From Edaphobacter sp. (GTDB lineage: Bacteria > Acidobacteriota > Terriglobia > Terriglobales > Acidobacteriaceae), in assembly GCF_028283685.1 (NCBI RefSeq), contig NZ_JAPWKF010000010.1, positions 310,001 through 374,000 of the forward strand: a stretch of 64,000 bases of DNA, in the 5' to 3' direction. Both the position numbers and the translations under genes were made by a program. This document shows, piece by piece, positions 54,549 to 63,594 of the stretch; position 1 is the stretch's first letter; every line of letters starts with the position of its first letter. The notes under the pieces are model-generated. The model made no database searches, was not told where the DNA came from, and was given only the letters and a program-made list of their open reading frames with translations.

Positions 54549-57002
54549 TCACTCCGCCCGCAGCGCCGCCATCGGCTCCACCCGCGCCGCCCTCCTCGCC
54601 GGCAGCAGGCAAGCCATCACCCCAATCCCCACCAGCACCCCCAACGAGACCCCAACGATCCCCGGCTGATACGGGCTCACCTCGAACAGCATGCTGCGAA
54701 ACACCCGCGCCAGCGCCAGCGATCCCGCAATCCCCACCACGGCACCAGCCAGCACCGGGGCCATCCCCTCGCGCATCACCAGCCGGTAGATGTTCCCCGC
54801 CTGCGCGCCCAGCGCCATGCGCAGACCGATCTCCCGCTCGCGCTGCACAACGGAATATGTCACCACGCCGTAGATCCCCAGCCCCGCCAGCAGCAGCGCG
54901 CTCACCGCAAACAGCAGCAGCAGGTCCATCTCGAACCGGCGGTTCGCCACCGAGTCCTCGACGATGCCGCCCAGCGCCCGCACCGTTGGCACAGCCACCG
55001 CCGGGTCGACACTCCACACCGCCCGGCGAATCGCATCCGCCATCGCCGAAGGGTCCTGCCGCGTGCTCAGCACCAGACCGCCCGAGTTATCCGCGCGGAA
55101 CCAGTACGGCACATACACCATCATCGGATCGGGCTTCGCCAGCGAGATCGTCCGCGCATCCTTCACCACGCCGATCACCGTAAAGCTGTCGTCCGACACG
55201 CCTCCCCGCGTGAACGTCTGCCCCACCGCATCTTTACCCGGCCACGCCGCCTTCGCCGTCATCTCCGAGACCAGGGCGTAGCGCTTCCCCTTGTCGCCAT
55301 CGTTCAGCTGCCGCCCGGCGACCAGGGGCAGATGAATCGCCTGAAAGTATCCCGGGCTTACCTCCCGGAAGTGCTGCGTCGGAAGCTGCATCGCCGGACG
55401 GCCATCGCCCACCACGCGAATCATGTCGATCCATCCATCTCCTGCCAGCGGCAGCTTGCTCACCGACCCTGCATCGACCACGCCCGGAAGCTGCCGCAGG
55501 CGATCCAGCGCCTTCTCGAAGAACGCCTGCCGCTGCTGTGTGTTCGTATATACGCTTCGCGGAAGCGCCACCTCCGCCGTCATGGTGCGCTGCGTCTCAA
55601 AGCCGTGATCGACGTGCATCATCCGCGTCAGGCTGAGCGTCAGCAGCCCCGTCATCAGCACCAGCACCACGCTGACGGCAACTTCGGCCGCGACCAGCAC
55701 CCGCCGTACCCGCTTGCTCGAACGCGACTCCGACGCCAGCCGCGACTCACTGTGCAGCACCTCCGCAGGCTGCGTCCGCGATCCCATCCACGCCGGTACA
55801 GCTCCCGAAAGCAAGGCAGCCATACCCGCCAGCAGCACAGCGCAGGCCGCACCCGCCCAGTCCAGATGCAGCGGTCCGCGGAAGTTCAGCACCGGCGGAA
55901 GATACTGCTGCATAAAAGGCACCAGCGCAGCGGCCAACAGAATCCCCAGCGCACCTCCTGCGACCGACAGCACGATCGTCTCGCGCATTGCCAGCCGAAT
56001 CAGCTCGCTGCGCCGCGCACCCAGCGCCGAGGCGACGGCCATCTGCTGTCTGCGGCTCGTCGCCCGTGCCAGCAGCAGGTTCGTGATGTTCACGCATCCC
56101 ACCAGCAGCAGAGCCACAACCGCTCCCAGCAGAATCAGCAGCGACTTGCGATTCGTTCCCACCAGCTTCTGTTGAAACGGCATCATCACCGCCGAGAGCG
56201 TCACCTTCGCATCCCCCGAAAGCCCTGCCGTGATCGTCCGCTGAAATCCATTGATCTCATCGCTCGCCTGCGCCACCGACACTCCCGGCTTCAGCAGACC
56301 GAGGCCGATATAGTTGAAGTCGCCCACCACCTGCTGCGCCTCTTCCTTTGAAAACACTCGCGGAACAATCGCCGCGATCGGATGATCGTTCCCCGCTCCC
56401 AGTTGCGACATCGCCTGTACCGGAGGCAGGTGAAACGACTCCGGCATCACTCCGATCACCGTGTAGGGAAAGCCGTTCAACGTTGCGGTACGGCCTATGA
56501 CATTTGGATCGCTTTGAAACTGGTCACGCCAGGTGCTGTTCATCAGCACAACGACATGATCGCGGCCTGCCTGCGCCTCCGCATCGCCAAAGGCACGGCC
56601 CATCGCAGGCGTCGCACCGACAACCTCCCAGAAGCCGGGCGTCACCGTCAGCGCCTTCACCTCCAGCGGATGATCGCCCACTCCCAGCGGCACGGTGTTC
56701 TCGTCCATCGCCGTCATCGCCGCGAACGAGCGGTTATTCTTCTGCCACATCAGGAAGTTGTTCGCATTCAGCGGCAGCGTGGGATACAGGTCGTGAAACT
56801 CCTTGATGACCTCCTCCATCACCACCATCCGCTCCGCATGCGCATACGGCAGAGGCCGCAGCATCACGTCGTAGACCAGCGTGAAGATCGCCGTCGTCGC
56901 GCCGATACCCACCGCCAGCGTCAGCACCGCCGCCACCGCAAATCCCGGAGCGTTGCGCAGCTGCCGCAACGCCAGTCGCAGATCCTGAAGCAATCCCCGC
57001 AT
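54549..57002 (-). CDS. ADOP-family ABC-type permease, no prefix domain
   Basis: The 817-aa protein begins MRGLLQDLRLALRQLRNAPGF and carries two MacB-type units, with FVYDVMLRPLPYAHAERM-like start of the first periplasmic domain and QREREIGLRMALGAQAGNI in the second coupling motif. GGAGG lies four bases before the ATG at 57002. It is transcribed in the same direction as the next ADOP gene, 207 bp upstream, and the two are only loosely alike. No ATPase or regulator gene is adjacent. Confidence 0.92.
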   Translation of the reverse strand: MRGLLQDLRLALRQLRNAPGFAVAAVLTLAVGIGATTAIFTLVYDVMLRPLPYAHAERMVVMEEVIKEFHDLYPTLPLNANNFLMWQKNNRSFAAMTAMDENTVPLGVGDHPLEVKALTVTPGFWEVVGATPAMGRAFGDAEAQAGRDHVVVLMNSTWRDQFQSDPNVIGRTATLNGFPYTVIGVMPESFHLPPVQAMSQLGAGNDHPIAAIVPRVFSKEEAQQVVGDFNYIGLGLLKPGVSVAQASDEINGFQRTITAGLSGDAKVTLSAVMMPFQQKLVGTNRKSLLILLGAVVALLLVGCVNITNLLLARATSRRQQMAVASALGARRSELIRLAMRETIVLSVAGGALGILLAAALVPFMQQYLPPVLNFRGPLHLDWAGAACAVLLAGMAALLSGAVPAWMGSRTQPAEVLHSESRLASESRSSKRVRRVLVAAEVAVSVVLVLMTGLLTLSLTRMMHVDHGFETQRTMTAEVALPRSVYTNTQQRQAFFEKALDRLRQLPGVVDAGSVSKLPLAGDGWIDMIRVVGDGRPAMQLPTQHFREVSPGYFQAIHLPLVAGRQLNDGDKGKRYALVSEMTAKAAWPGKDAVGQTFTRGGVSDDSFTVIGVVKDARTISLAKPDPMMVYVPYWFRADNSGGLVLSTRQDPSAMADAIRRAVWSVDPAVAVPTVRALGGIVEDSVANRRFEMDLLLLFAVSALLLAGLGIYGVVTYSVVQREREIGLRMALGAQAGNIYRLVMREGMAPVLAGAVVGIAGSLALARVFRSMLFEVSPYQPGIVGVSLGVLVGIGVMACLLPARRAARVEPMAALRAE

Positions 57003-57209
57003 AGTGCCTCCGCGCAGCAGACAAAACGTAAGCTTCGCCCACCGTCCGCCCATCGTCCATGAACCGTGTCTTCTTCTCTACGCAGAGCCCCTTCAATTGG
57101 TTCGGAATTAATCGCGTGGTGCGGAAAGAATCGAAGGGCGCGGAAAGAATCGCGCTCGCCATACGACGCACCACGCTCCTTTCCACCCAGCCACCAGCCG
57201 CGTAACCCC

Positions 57210-59765
57210 TTACTCCGACCGCAGCGCCACCATCGGCTCCACCAGCGAAGCCCTTCTTGCCGGAACCGCGCTCGCCACCAGCGCGCTCAAAACCAGCACC
57301 GCGCAGGCGCCTATCAGCGTCATTCCATTCACGCCCTTCACCTCGAACAGCTGCGACTTCAGCAGTTGTCCCGCCAGTATCGCCAGCGGAATTCCCGCCA
57401 CAATCCCGAGGCCCACCTGCATCGCCGCGCCGCGCAGCACCAGGCGCACCACGCTCGCGCGATCCGCACCCAGCGCCATGCGCACGCCGATCTCAGGAAT
57501 CCTCCGCGCCACGCCATACGCCGTCACGCCATACAGCCCAATCGAAGCCAGCACCAGCGCCAGCACGCCGAAGATCGCCGTCAACCGCACCACCAGCTTC
57601 TGCCGCGTGAAGTACTGCCCCACCTGGTCGTCATACGTCGTCAGCGAACGGATTGAAATATCAGGATTGATCTGGCTCATCGCACGCCGCACCGCCGCCG
57701 TCGCCGCGCCCGCATCGCCGTCGTAGCGAATGATCAGGTTTGAAGCATAGTGCTTAAACTGCTCGGCCTTGTTCGCCTGCTCGATGATGTTTGGCGGAGC
57801 ATTCATACCGTCATACAGCGTCGTCTGCGCCATCGGTGTAAAGAACATCGCCCGCGTCGGCCGCGAAGGATCGCCATACTTCGAGTCGTCCACCACCCCC
57901 ACAATCTCATACTCGCTCGCCATGCTGCGGTCGGGTCCAAAGTGCATACCCAGCGCCGGCTTGCCGTTCAGATTCTTCTTCACAAACTGCTGGTTCACCA
58001 CTGCAACATGCATGCTCGTCGCCGAATCATGCTCGCTAAACACCCTGCCCTGGAGCAGCCGCGTGCCCACCGCATCGAAAAACTTCGGGCTCACCGACGT
58101 GTAACTCGCGTTCAGCTTTGCATCCGGGCTGCCGCCCTGAATCGCAACCCCCGAGCCCCAGTTGTTGAACGCCATCGGTCCATACGTTGCATAGGCAACA
58201 TCATGCAGTCCCGGCATCGCCGCAAACGTGTCGTCGATCTGCTTGTAGAACCCCGGCAGCTGCTCGTACTTGTATCCCGCCGCCTGCAGATCCAGAAACG
58301 CGATCAACCGTCCGTGCGTCTCGAAGCGGAAGTCCTGGCTCTCAAGCTTGTTCAGGCTCGTGATCAGCAATCCCGCCGTGCTCAGCAGCGCCACCGACAA
58401 CGCCGCCTGCACCACCACCAGCCCGCGCTGCAGCTTGCTCGTATGGCCTGTCGAGCGATTCGCTCCACGCAGCGCCTCCACCGGGTTCGCGCGCGAGGCA
58501 ATCAGTGCTGGCGCAATTCCAAACAGCACACCCGTCAGCGTCGAGACCGCCAGCGCAAACAACAGCACCGGCAGCGAAGGCGATGACGAGACCGGCATCA
58601 CCTCGACTCCACTCATCGCGAGCGCCAGGATACCCTTCACGCTGAGGTACGACACCAACAGACCCAGCGCACCGCCCAGCACGGCCAGCATCACCGACTC
58701 CACCAGCATCTCGCGCACCAGCCGCGCACGGCTCGCGCCCAGCGCCGACCGCACGCTCAGCTCCTGCTGCCGCGCCACACCGCGCACCAGCATCAGGTTC
58801 GCAAGGTTCGCACACGCAATCAGCAGCACAAACGCGGCAATCATCTGCAGCATCATCAGACTCTTCTCGTAGTCATCGCGCAGGTTGTTGATGCCGCCCT
58901 TCGCCTCCGCCAGCTCTGTCGTCTGCTTGTGAATCTCCGCGTCGGTGTCGTTTGACTGCGGATTTTTGTTGGCGACCAGCCATTGCACCAGCGCCACGCG
59001 TATTGCGCTCTCCACCTGCGGCACCTTGCTTGCATCGGGCACGCGCACCAGCATGTCGAGCCAGTGCGCATTCGTCTGCTCGTACAACTTGCGCGTGTCA
59101 AAGACCGGATCCTGCGCCAGCGGTATCCATACACCGATGGGATCGGCCGTGTTCCTGTCGCCAAGAAAATTTGGAGCCGTGACGCCCACGATCGTCACCG
59201 GATGCCCCGTCATCACCACCGTGCCTCCCACCAGGCTCGGGTCGCCGTGAAACTTCATCTGCCAAATCGGATAGCTGATCACCGCCACCGTCGGCGCTCC
59301 CACGCGATCGTCCTCCGGCTTAAGCAGCCGTCCCATAAACGGCTTCACGCCCAGCACGTCGAAGTAGTTTCCCGAGACCATGCGTATATCCAACGGCTGC
59401 GACGCCGTGTCGTTCGCGCGATGCGCCGACACGCCCATGCCGCCCGCCTCCACTGCTGCTATCCCAGCCGTGTACGGCGTGTGGTCGCGCAGCGTCTTGT
59501 ACAGGTCGTAGGAGAAGATCCTCCAGTCGCCCTGCAGCCCGCCATCCACGCAGCACTCGATCTCCCTGCCCACCTTGTACAACTGCTCCGGATGCTCCAC
59601 CGGCATCGACCGCATCAGCACCTGGTAGGTCAGCGTAAAGATCGCCGTCGTCGCACCGATGCCCAGCGCCAGAGTCGCCAGCGCCGTCGCCGCAAACCCA
59701 GGCGAACGCCGCAGCCGCCTCATCCCATACCGCACATCCTCGGCAATCGATCCCATCGATGACAT
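57210..59765 (-). CDS. ADOP-family ABC-type permease, no prefix domain
   Basis: The 851-aa protein starts at the ATG at 59765 (GGAGG six bases upstream): SIAEDVRYGMRRLRRSPGF. It has two MacB units with RQQELSVRSALGASRARL in the first and PEIGVRMALGADRASV in the second. It is closer in layout to the copy at 37268 than to the one at 54549: both have the CCVDGG or GCCYLGG Cys pair early in the first periplasmic domain. Together with the downstream copy it makes a tandem ADOP block. An upstream reading to 59918 has no family similarity. Confidence 0.92.
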   Translation of the reverse strand: MSSMGSIAEDVRYGMRRLRRSPGFAATALATLALGIGATTAIFTLTYQVLMRSMPVEHPEQLYKVGREIECCVDGGLQGDWRIFSYDLYKTLRDHTPYTAGIAAVEAGGMGVSAHRANDTASQPLDIRMVSGNYFDVLGVKPFMGRLLKPEDDRVGAPTVAVISYPIWQMKFHGDPSLVGGTVVMTGHPVTIVGVTAPNFLGDRNTADPIGVWIPLAQDPVFDTRKLYEQTNAHWLDMLVRVPDASKVPQVESAIRVALVQWLVANKNPQSNDTDAEIHKQTTELAEAKGGINNLRDDYEKSLMMLQMIAAFVLLIACANLANLMLVRGVARQQELSVRSALGASRARLVREMLVESVMLAVLGGALGLLVSYLSVKGILALAMSGVEVMPVSSSPSLPVLLFALAVSTLTGVLFGIAPALIASRANPVEALRGANRSTGHTSKLQRGLVVVQAALSVALLSTAGLLITSLNKLESQDFRFETHGRLIAFLDLQAAGYKYEQLPGFYKQIDDTFAAMPGLHDVAYATYGPMAFNNWGSGVAIQGGSPDAKLNASYTSVSPKFFDAVGTRLLQGRVFSEHDSATSMHVAVVNQQFVKKNLNGKPALGMHFGPDRSMASEYEIVGVVDDSKYGDPSRPTRAMFFTPMAQTTLYDGMNAPPNIIEQANKAEQFKHYASNLIIRYDGDAGAATAAVRRAMSQINPDISIRSLTTYDDQVGQYFTRQKLVVRLTAIFGVLALVLASIGLYGVTAYGVARRIPEIGVRMALGADRASVVRLVLRGAAMQVGLGIVAGIPLAILAGQLLKSQLFEVKGVNGMTLIGACAVLVLSALVASAVPARRASLVEPMVALRSE

Positions 59766-59997
59766 CGCCAACCTCCAGCGCTTCCTCTGTAAGAGTCCGC
59801 GATTCACACGTGCAAGCGCCATGCCACTCCAGACCACAGCCAACAAAATGAAAACAAGCCTCTTACCCGCACGCCTCCGCACAGCAGAACGTCCGCTTTC
59901 CAAACCAGCCGTCCACAACCGAACACTCAGCGCTCAGCAGACGTCACCCCGAGCGCGAACTTGTCGCTCGCCTGCGGCCCGTCTCTCCGCTGTGGCT

Positions 59998-60026
59998 TTG
60001 TCATTCGAGCGCAGCAACGAATCTGC
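59998..60026. repeat. Intergenic REP-like repeat (GAGCGCAGC type)
   Basis: GTCATTCGAGCGCAGC, then AACGAATCTGC, lies between the ADOP and LuxR-type genes. It resembles the GTCATCCTGAGCGCAGCG element at 62463. A second degenerate version (CACCCCGAGCGCGAAC) lies about 55 bases upstream. Confidence 0.45.
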
Positions 60027-60038
60027 TTTCCTCTGCCA

Positions 60039-61175
60039 TCACCCCAACCCTGGCAGCTGCAACACCCTCTTCACCAGCTCCGACTGCCTCTTCACCCCCA
60101 CCTTCGCCAGCACCCGCTTCACATAAAACCGTGCCGTCTCCTGCGTCATGCCCAGCCGCACCGCCGCGCCATTCGTGTCGAACCCGTCCACCAGCAGATC
60201 GACCATGCGGCTCTCCACCGGGCTCAGCGCATACAGAGCGCGGAGCAGCGTCTGCCGCGTCGCCTGCCTGCGCTCCGGGTCCGCGCAGAAGACCAGCGCC
60301 GCCAGCGGCTCCATCCTCTGGCCCACGCCCGTAAACGGCATCGCCGTCACCGTCAGCGCCGCCACACCGGACCTCCGCTGCACCAGCACCGCCGCCGCCA
60401 GCGACTCCGCAAAGCTGCTCACAGCACCGGCCAGCAGACGCTGCAGCGCCACATCGTCCGCCACGCCCACCGCCTGCAGCCTTCCCTCCACCAGGGACAG
60501 CCCATCGCCCGCGACCAGCATCTCCTCCGCCAGGCGGTTCATAAAGACCACCCGGCGACGCCCATCCACGCCGAAGACCGCATGCCCAAACGCATCCAGG
60601 CTCTGCTTCAGCCCCGCCTCGTGTGCCGTCAGCTGCGCCAGCCGCAGATGCATCCGCATCGCCCGCTGCATGTGCGGCACCAGCGCCTCCAGCAGCAATC
60701 CCTTGCGGTCGTCGAACGCCACCTGCGACTTCGGCCGCATACACGCCATGTACGCCGAGCCCTCCGCACCCAGCGGAATCTTCGCGCCGATGCTGAAGTG
60801 CATGTCGTGCGGATGGAAGTAGTCCACGCAGAACTCCGTCCGCTCGAACTCCTCATCCGGCACTGCGCGATGGCTGTAGCGCGCCTGACCATCCGCATAC
60901 AGCTCGTCGCAGCGCTTTGAAAGAATATTCACGCCGGCGTAATAGTCGATGTACGGCTTGAGCGCCACCTGGTCCATTCGCGCGATGTTCACGATGTTCG
61001 CGCCCTCGACAGTAAAGCTCGACGCCAGAAACATCTCGCGTCCGCCCGCCAGCTCCGAGATCCGGTCCAGCACCACCGGCCACAGCGACGCATTCTCCGC
61101 CGCCGCATAGATCAGGTCGATCAGCGCGAGCATCGACCGCGTCCCCCCGAACAGCTCCTCTGGATTGTTGAACAC
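60039..61175 (-). CDS. LuxR-type HTH regulator with an N-terminal sensory region
   Basis: The 378-aa protein begins at a GTG (61173-61175; GGAGAG five bases upstream). The C-terminal domain is a LuxR/GerE HTH: LRALYALSPVESRMVDLLVDG, then AAVRLGMTQETARFYVKRVLAKVGVKRQSELVKR (shown in pieces). The first 200 residues have a PAS/GAF-like part: AAAENASLWPVVLDRISELAGG and MHFSIGAKIPLGAEGSAYMAC, a style seen in regulators of this size. No receiver domain is present. It may act on its own gene through the palindrome at 61231. The ligand is unknown. Confidence 0.88.
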   Translation of the reverse strand: MFNNPEELFGGTRSMLALIDLIYAAAENASLWPVVLDRISELAGGREMFLASSFTVEGANIVNIARMDQVALKPYIDYYAGVNILSKRCDELYADGQARYSHRAVPDEEFERTEFCVDYFHPHDMHFSIGAKIPLGAEGSAYMACMRPKSQVAFDDRKGLLLEALVPHMQRAMRMHLRLAQLTAHEAGLKQSLDAFGHAVFGVDGRRRVVFMNRLAEEMLVAGDGLSLVEGRLQAVGVADDVALQRLLAGAVSSFAESLAAAVLVQRRSGVAALTVTAMPFTGVGQRMEPLAALVFCADPERRQATRQTLLRALYALSPVESRMVDLLVDGFDTNGAAVRLGMTQETARFYVKRVLAKVGVKRQSELVKRVLQLPGLG

Positions 61176-61230
61176 AGCAACTCTCCGAACCGTAACCGAA
61201 AAGATTCCAGGCCCTGTGTGGCCGAATTAT

Positions 61231-61244
61231 CTCCCAGATGGGAG
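61231..61244. promoter_or_regulatory. Palindrome upstream of the LuxR-type gene
   Basis: CTCCCA-GA-TGGGAG is a perfect 6-bp inverted repeat 56 bp upstream of the GTG start. Its position suits an autoregulatory site. It does not match a classical lux box. Confidence 0.35.
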
Positions 61245-61300
61245 GTATCTCAACCCCATTTCGCAGAAGAAACTCAAGCCTCGAACAACCGCTTCCTTCT

Positions 61301-61450
61301 CTTCGCCCTGCGAAGGTCGCCGGTGTGCCCACCGATCTACCGGGAGATGATCGGCGAAGCACCGGCGACGCCTTCATCGTCTGTGCCACCCAGACGCTCA
61401 GCCCATCAAGCACCAATCGGGTACCCCGCGTCCCGCCTCTGAGACAGAGG
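61301..61450 (+). other. Hairpin-rich 5' region of the third DUF1080 gene
   Basis: Three stems lie in 150 nt. Hairpin 1 is CTTCG-CCCTG-CGAAG (61301-61315). Directly after it, a long stem GTCGCCGGTG (61316-61325) with CACCGGCGAC (61360-61369) encloses a second stem CCGATC (61332-61337) with GATCGG (61349-61354). Hairpin 3 is CCTCT-GAGAC-AGAGG (61436-61450). No gene lies in this 320-bp gap (61176-61495), so the stems may be an mRNA leader or a binding region. No known riboswitch was matched. Confidence 0.4.
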
Positions 61451-61495
61451 TTCACAACACCACCTGCGACCCACTACACTTCCCTGCAAATCCCA

Positions 61496-62368
61496 ATGTC
61501 CACCTCTCGCGTCCTCCTCGCCGCCCTCCTGCTCGCTCCCGCGCTCGCCGCCCAGACCCCCACCGTCCCGCCGCAGCTCGAATCCCCGGCCGCGCGGCCG
61601 CCCGTCGCAGGCCCCAACGGGCAGATGCTCCCCGGCATGCCCAGGTTCCACGACCCCGCGCCCTACTCCATCGACGACCACCCCGGCTACAAGCAGATCT
61701 TCGACGGCAAGGACTTCACCGGATGGGACGCCGACCCCTCCATCTGGCGCGTCGAAGACGGATTGATGATCGGCGAGACCCTCGAAGGCCATCCCAGGGG
61801 CAACAACTACATCGTCTACAAGGCCGACCGCCCCCGCGACTTCGACCTGAAGCTGAAGATGAAGATCGAAAAAGGCGGCGGCGGAGGCATCCAGTACCGC
61901 AGCGCCACCGGCGTCCCCTGGACTCGCTCCGAACCCAAGGGCCTGCCCGCCTACGACCTCAAGTTCATGATGACCGGCCCGCAGGCCGACTTCTGGTTCC
62001 CCGTCACCGCCACCAGCGCCAACCACACCGGCCAGTGGTACTCCGAGAACACCATGCAGGGCATCCTCGCCTACCGCGGCCAGGTCACCCAGTCGCTGCC
62101 CGGCGAACCCAACCGTCTCGTCGCCACCATCGGCGACAAGCAGGCCCTCGGCGGCTACGTGAAGGTCAACGAGTGGAACGACTACGAGATCATCGCCCGC
62201 GGCCCCGTCATGATGCACATCATGAACGGCCAGCTCATGGCCGTCTTCATCGACGACAACAAGAACTCCATCAACACCCAGCCCGGCCTCATCGGCTTCG
62301 AGATCGAAAGCCAGCCCTGCAAGATCTCCGTCAAAGACATCTTCCTCCGCAGCTTCGATCAGCAGTGA
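61496..62368 (+). CDS. Secreted DUF1080 protein, third copy
   Basis: The 290-aa protein has a signal peptide (SRVLLAALLLAPALAAQT), a Pro-rich linker and one DUF1080 domain: KQIFDGKDFTGWDADPSIWRVED, KLKMKIEKGGGGGIQYRS, YDLKFMMTGPQADFW and ISVKDIFLRSF. The landmarks match the copies at 15216 and 35432 in fold only. It would act on keto-disaccharides outside the cell. The ATG at 61496 lacks a clear Shine-Dalgarno but starts the signal peptide exactly. It lies downstream of the LuxR-type gene, divergent from it. Confidence 0.87.
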   Translation: MSTSRVLLAALLLAPALAAQTPTVPPQLESPAARPPVAGPNGQMLPGMPRFHDPAPYSIDDHPGYKQIFDGKDFTGWDADPSIWRVEDGLMIGETLEGHPRGNNYIVYKADRPRDFDLKLKMKIEKGGGGGIQYRSATGVPWTRSEPKGLPAYDLKFMMTGPQADFWFPVTATSANHTGQWYSENTMQGILAYRGQVTQSLPGEPNRLVATIGDKQALGGYVKVNEWNDYEIIARGPVMMHIMNGQLMAVFIDDNKNSINTQPGLIGFEIESQPCKISVKDIFLRSFDQQ

Positions 62369-62462
62369 TCGTCACGCGGCAACATTGCTCCGCTTCGGAC
62401 ATTGCTCTGCTACGGCCATCCCTCCCGCTGCGGCCATGCATTCCTCCGCTGCCGCCATAAAC

Positions 62463-62515
62463 GTGTCATCCTGAGCGCAGCGACCGCAGAGAAGCGAAGT
62501 CGAAGGACCTGCGTT
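62463..62515. repeat. REP-like repeat in the 62369-62724 gap, element A
   Basis: GTCATCCTGAGCGCAGCG continues to GAAGTCGAAGGACCTGC, a form common between acidobacterial genes. It begins 95 bp after the DUF1080 stop. The 356-bp gap otherwise holds only element B and the promoter side of the membrane protein. Confidence 0.5.
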
Positions 62516-62577
62516 CGCCTTCCACCTCCGCGTCGCTGAGCTTTCACCCATGCATCATCTGTAAGAAGCGCTACAAA

Positions 62578-62639
62578 AGCGGGTGCCCCATTCATGCGGC
62601 CTCATCGCATGAGTGGGCATTCCGAGCGAAGCTCGAACC
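62578..62639. repeat. Inverted repeat in the 62369-62724 gap, element B
   Basis: TGCCCCATTCATGCG (62584-62598) pairs, with two imperfections, with CGCATGAGTGGGCA (62606-62619), followed by ATTCCGAGCGAAGCTCG. It looks like the second kind of palindromic intergenic element in this window, and could also act as a terminator hairpin. Confidence 0.5.
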
Positions 62640-62724
62640 GCACCACTACAGCACAAGGCGTAGATATTCATACCGCCTTAAGCCCTCCTTCGCTACATTT
62701 GGTCTACACAGGAGCACTCCACGC

Positions 62725-63270
62725 ATGACCAGCCGCGCACTGTGGACCGAGGTCCACGGCCTTCTCTTCGGCGCCTTCTTTCTGCTCGCCGCATGGACAC
62801 TCGTACTCGAGTGCATCCGCTATTACCGGCACCAACCCCTGCCCGAGCACATGCCCACATGGGAGCGCCTCTACCTCGCTGCCGCGTCGACATGCGGATG
62901 GCTCGCCGTCGTCACCGGCACCTTTATCGTCTACCCGTGGTACCGGGCCCCACTCGCTGCAGGCGACGACATCCGCCTGCACCCACGCGCTCTTCTTCTC
63001 GCGCATTCGCAGACCGCGCCCCTGCACTCGCTCGGTATGGAGTGGAAGGAGCATGTCGCCCTGCTCGCTCCGCTCGCCTTCACCGCTGCCGCCTTCCTTT
63101 GGACACGTTATCGCCCCGCCCTTCGACAAGAGCCGGCATTGCGTCGCGGCGTCCTCATCTTCGCTGCCGTGGCCCTCATCGCCACCGGCATCGCTGGCCT
63201 CACCGGAGCCTTCCTCAACAAGTACGCTCCCGTCGAGAGCAGCTTCGCCACCACAACGGAGGCACGATGA
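62725..63270 (+). CDS. Hypothetical membrane protein, four helices
   Basis: I do not recognise the family. The 181-aa protein has four likely helices (FGAFFLLAAWTLVLE, LAVVTGTFIVYPW, HVALLAPLAFTAAAFLW, VLIFAAVALIATGIAG). Conserved-looking His residues sit in helix 1 (EVHGLLF) and before and within helix 3 (LLAHSQTAPLHSLGMEWKEH). Such a His-rich four-helix layout could hold haem, in the manner of cytochrome b561-like proteins, but this is inference. Its stop overlaps the next start (ATGA). AGGAG lies ten bases upstream. Confidence 0.75.
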   Translation: MTSRALWTEVHGLLFGAFFLLAAWTLVLECIRYYRHQPLPEHMPTWERLYLAAASTCGWLAVVTGTFIVYPWYRAPLAAGDDIRLHPRALLLAHSQTAPLHSLGMEWKEHVALLAPLAFTAAAFLWTRYRPALRQEPALRRGVLIFAAVALIATGIAGLTGAFLNKYAPVESSFATTTEAR

Positions 63271-63587
63271 GCCAGCACCCCAACTCCATCGCATCGGCCT
63301 CCGCCGCGCTCGTTGCATCCTCTTTCGGCTGCTTCACCTTCGGCCTGCTCTACCTGCTCGGAGACAAGAGCAAAGCTCTCAACAAGCTCCTCAGCTTCTA
63401 CGTCCCCTCAGGCGCACTCAGCGGAGTTCTCGTCCTCGGTACACTCGTCTGGCTCCTGAGCTGGGCGATCCTCTCCCGCCGCTGGAGCACGAACCCTCCC
63501 GCAGTCGGCATCGCCACATCCCTTGCGATCCTTCTCCTGCTCGCCAGCCTGCTTTTGACGTTTCCTCCATTCGTCAGGCTCATCTAA
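63267..63587 (+). CDS. Hypothetical small membrane protein, 106 aa
   Basis: The product has three helices (LVASSFGCFTFGLLYLLG, ALSGVLVLGTLVWLLSWAIL, ATSLAILLLLASLLLTFPP). It is translated from an ATG overlapping the stop of the previous gene, so the two probably form one membrane complex. The helix layout is close to that of its neighbour's C-terminal half. Function unknown. Confidence 0.75.
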   Translation: MSQHPNSIASASAALVASSFGCFTFGLLYLLGDKSKALNKLLSFYVPSGALSGVLVLGTLVWLLSWAILSRRWSTNPPAVGIATSLAILLLLASLLLTFPPFVRLI

Positions 63588-63594
63588 TCCAGGC

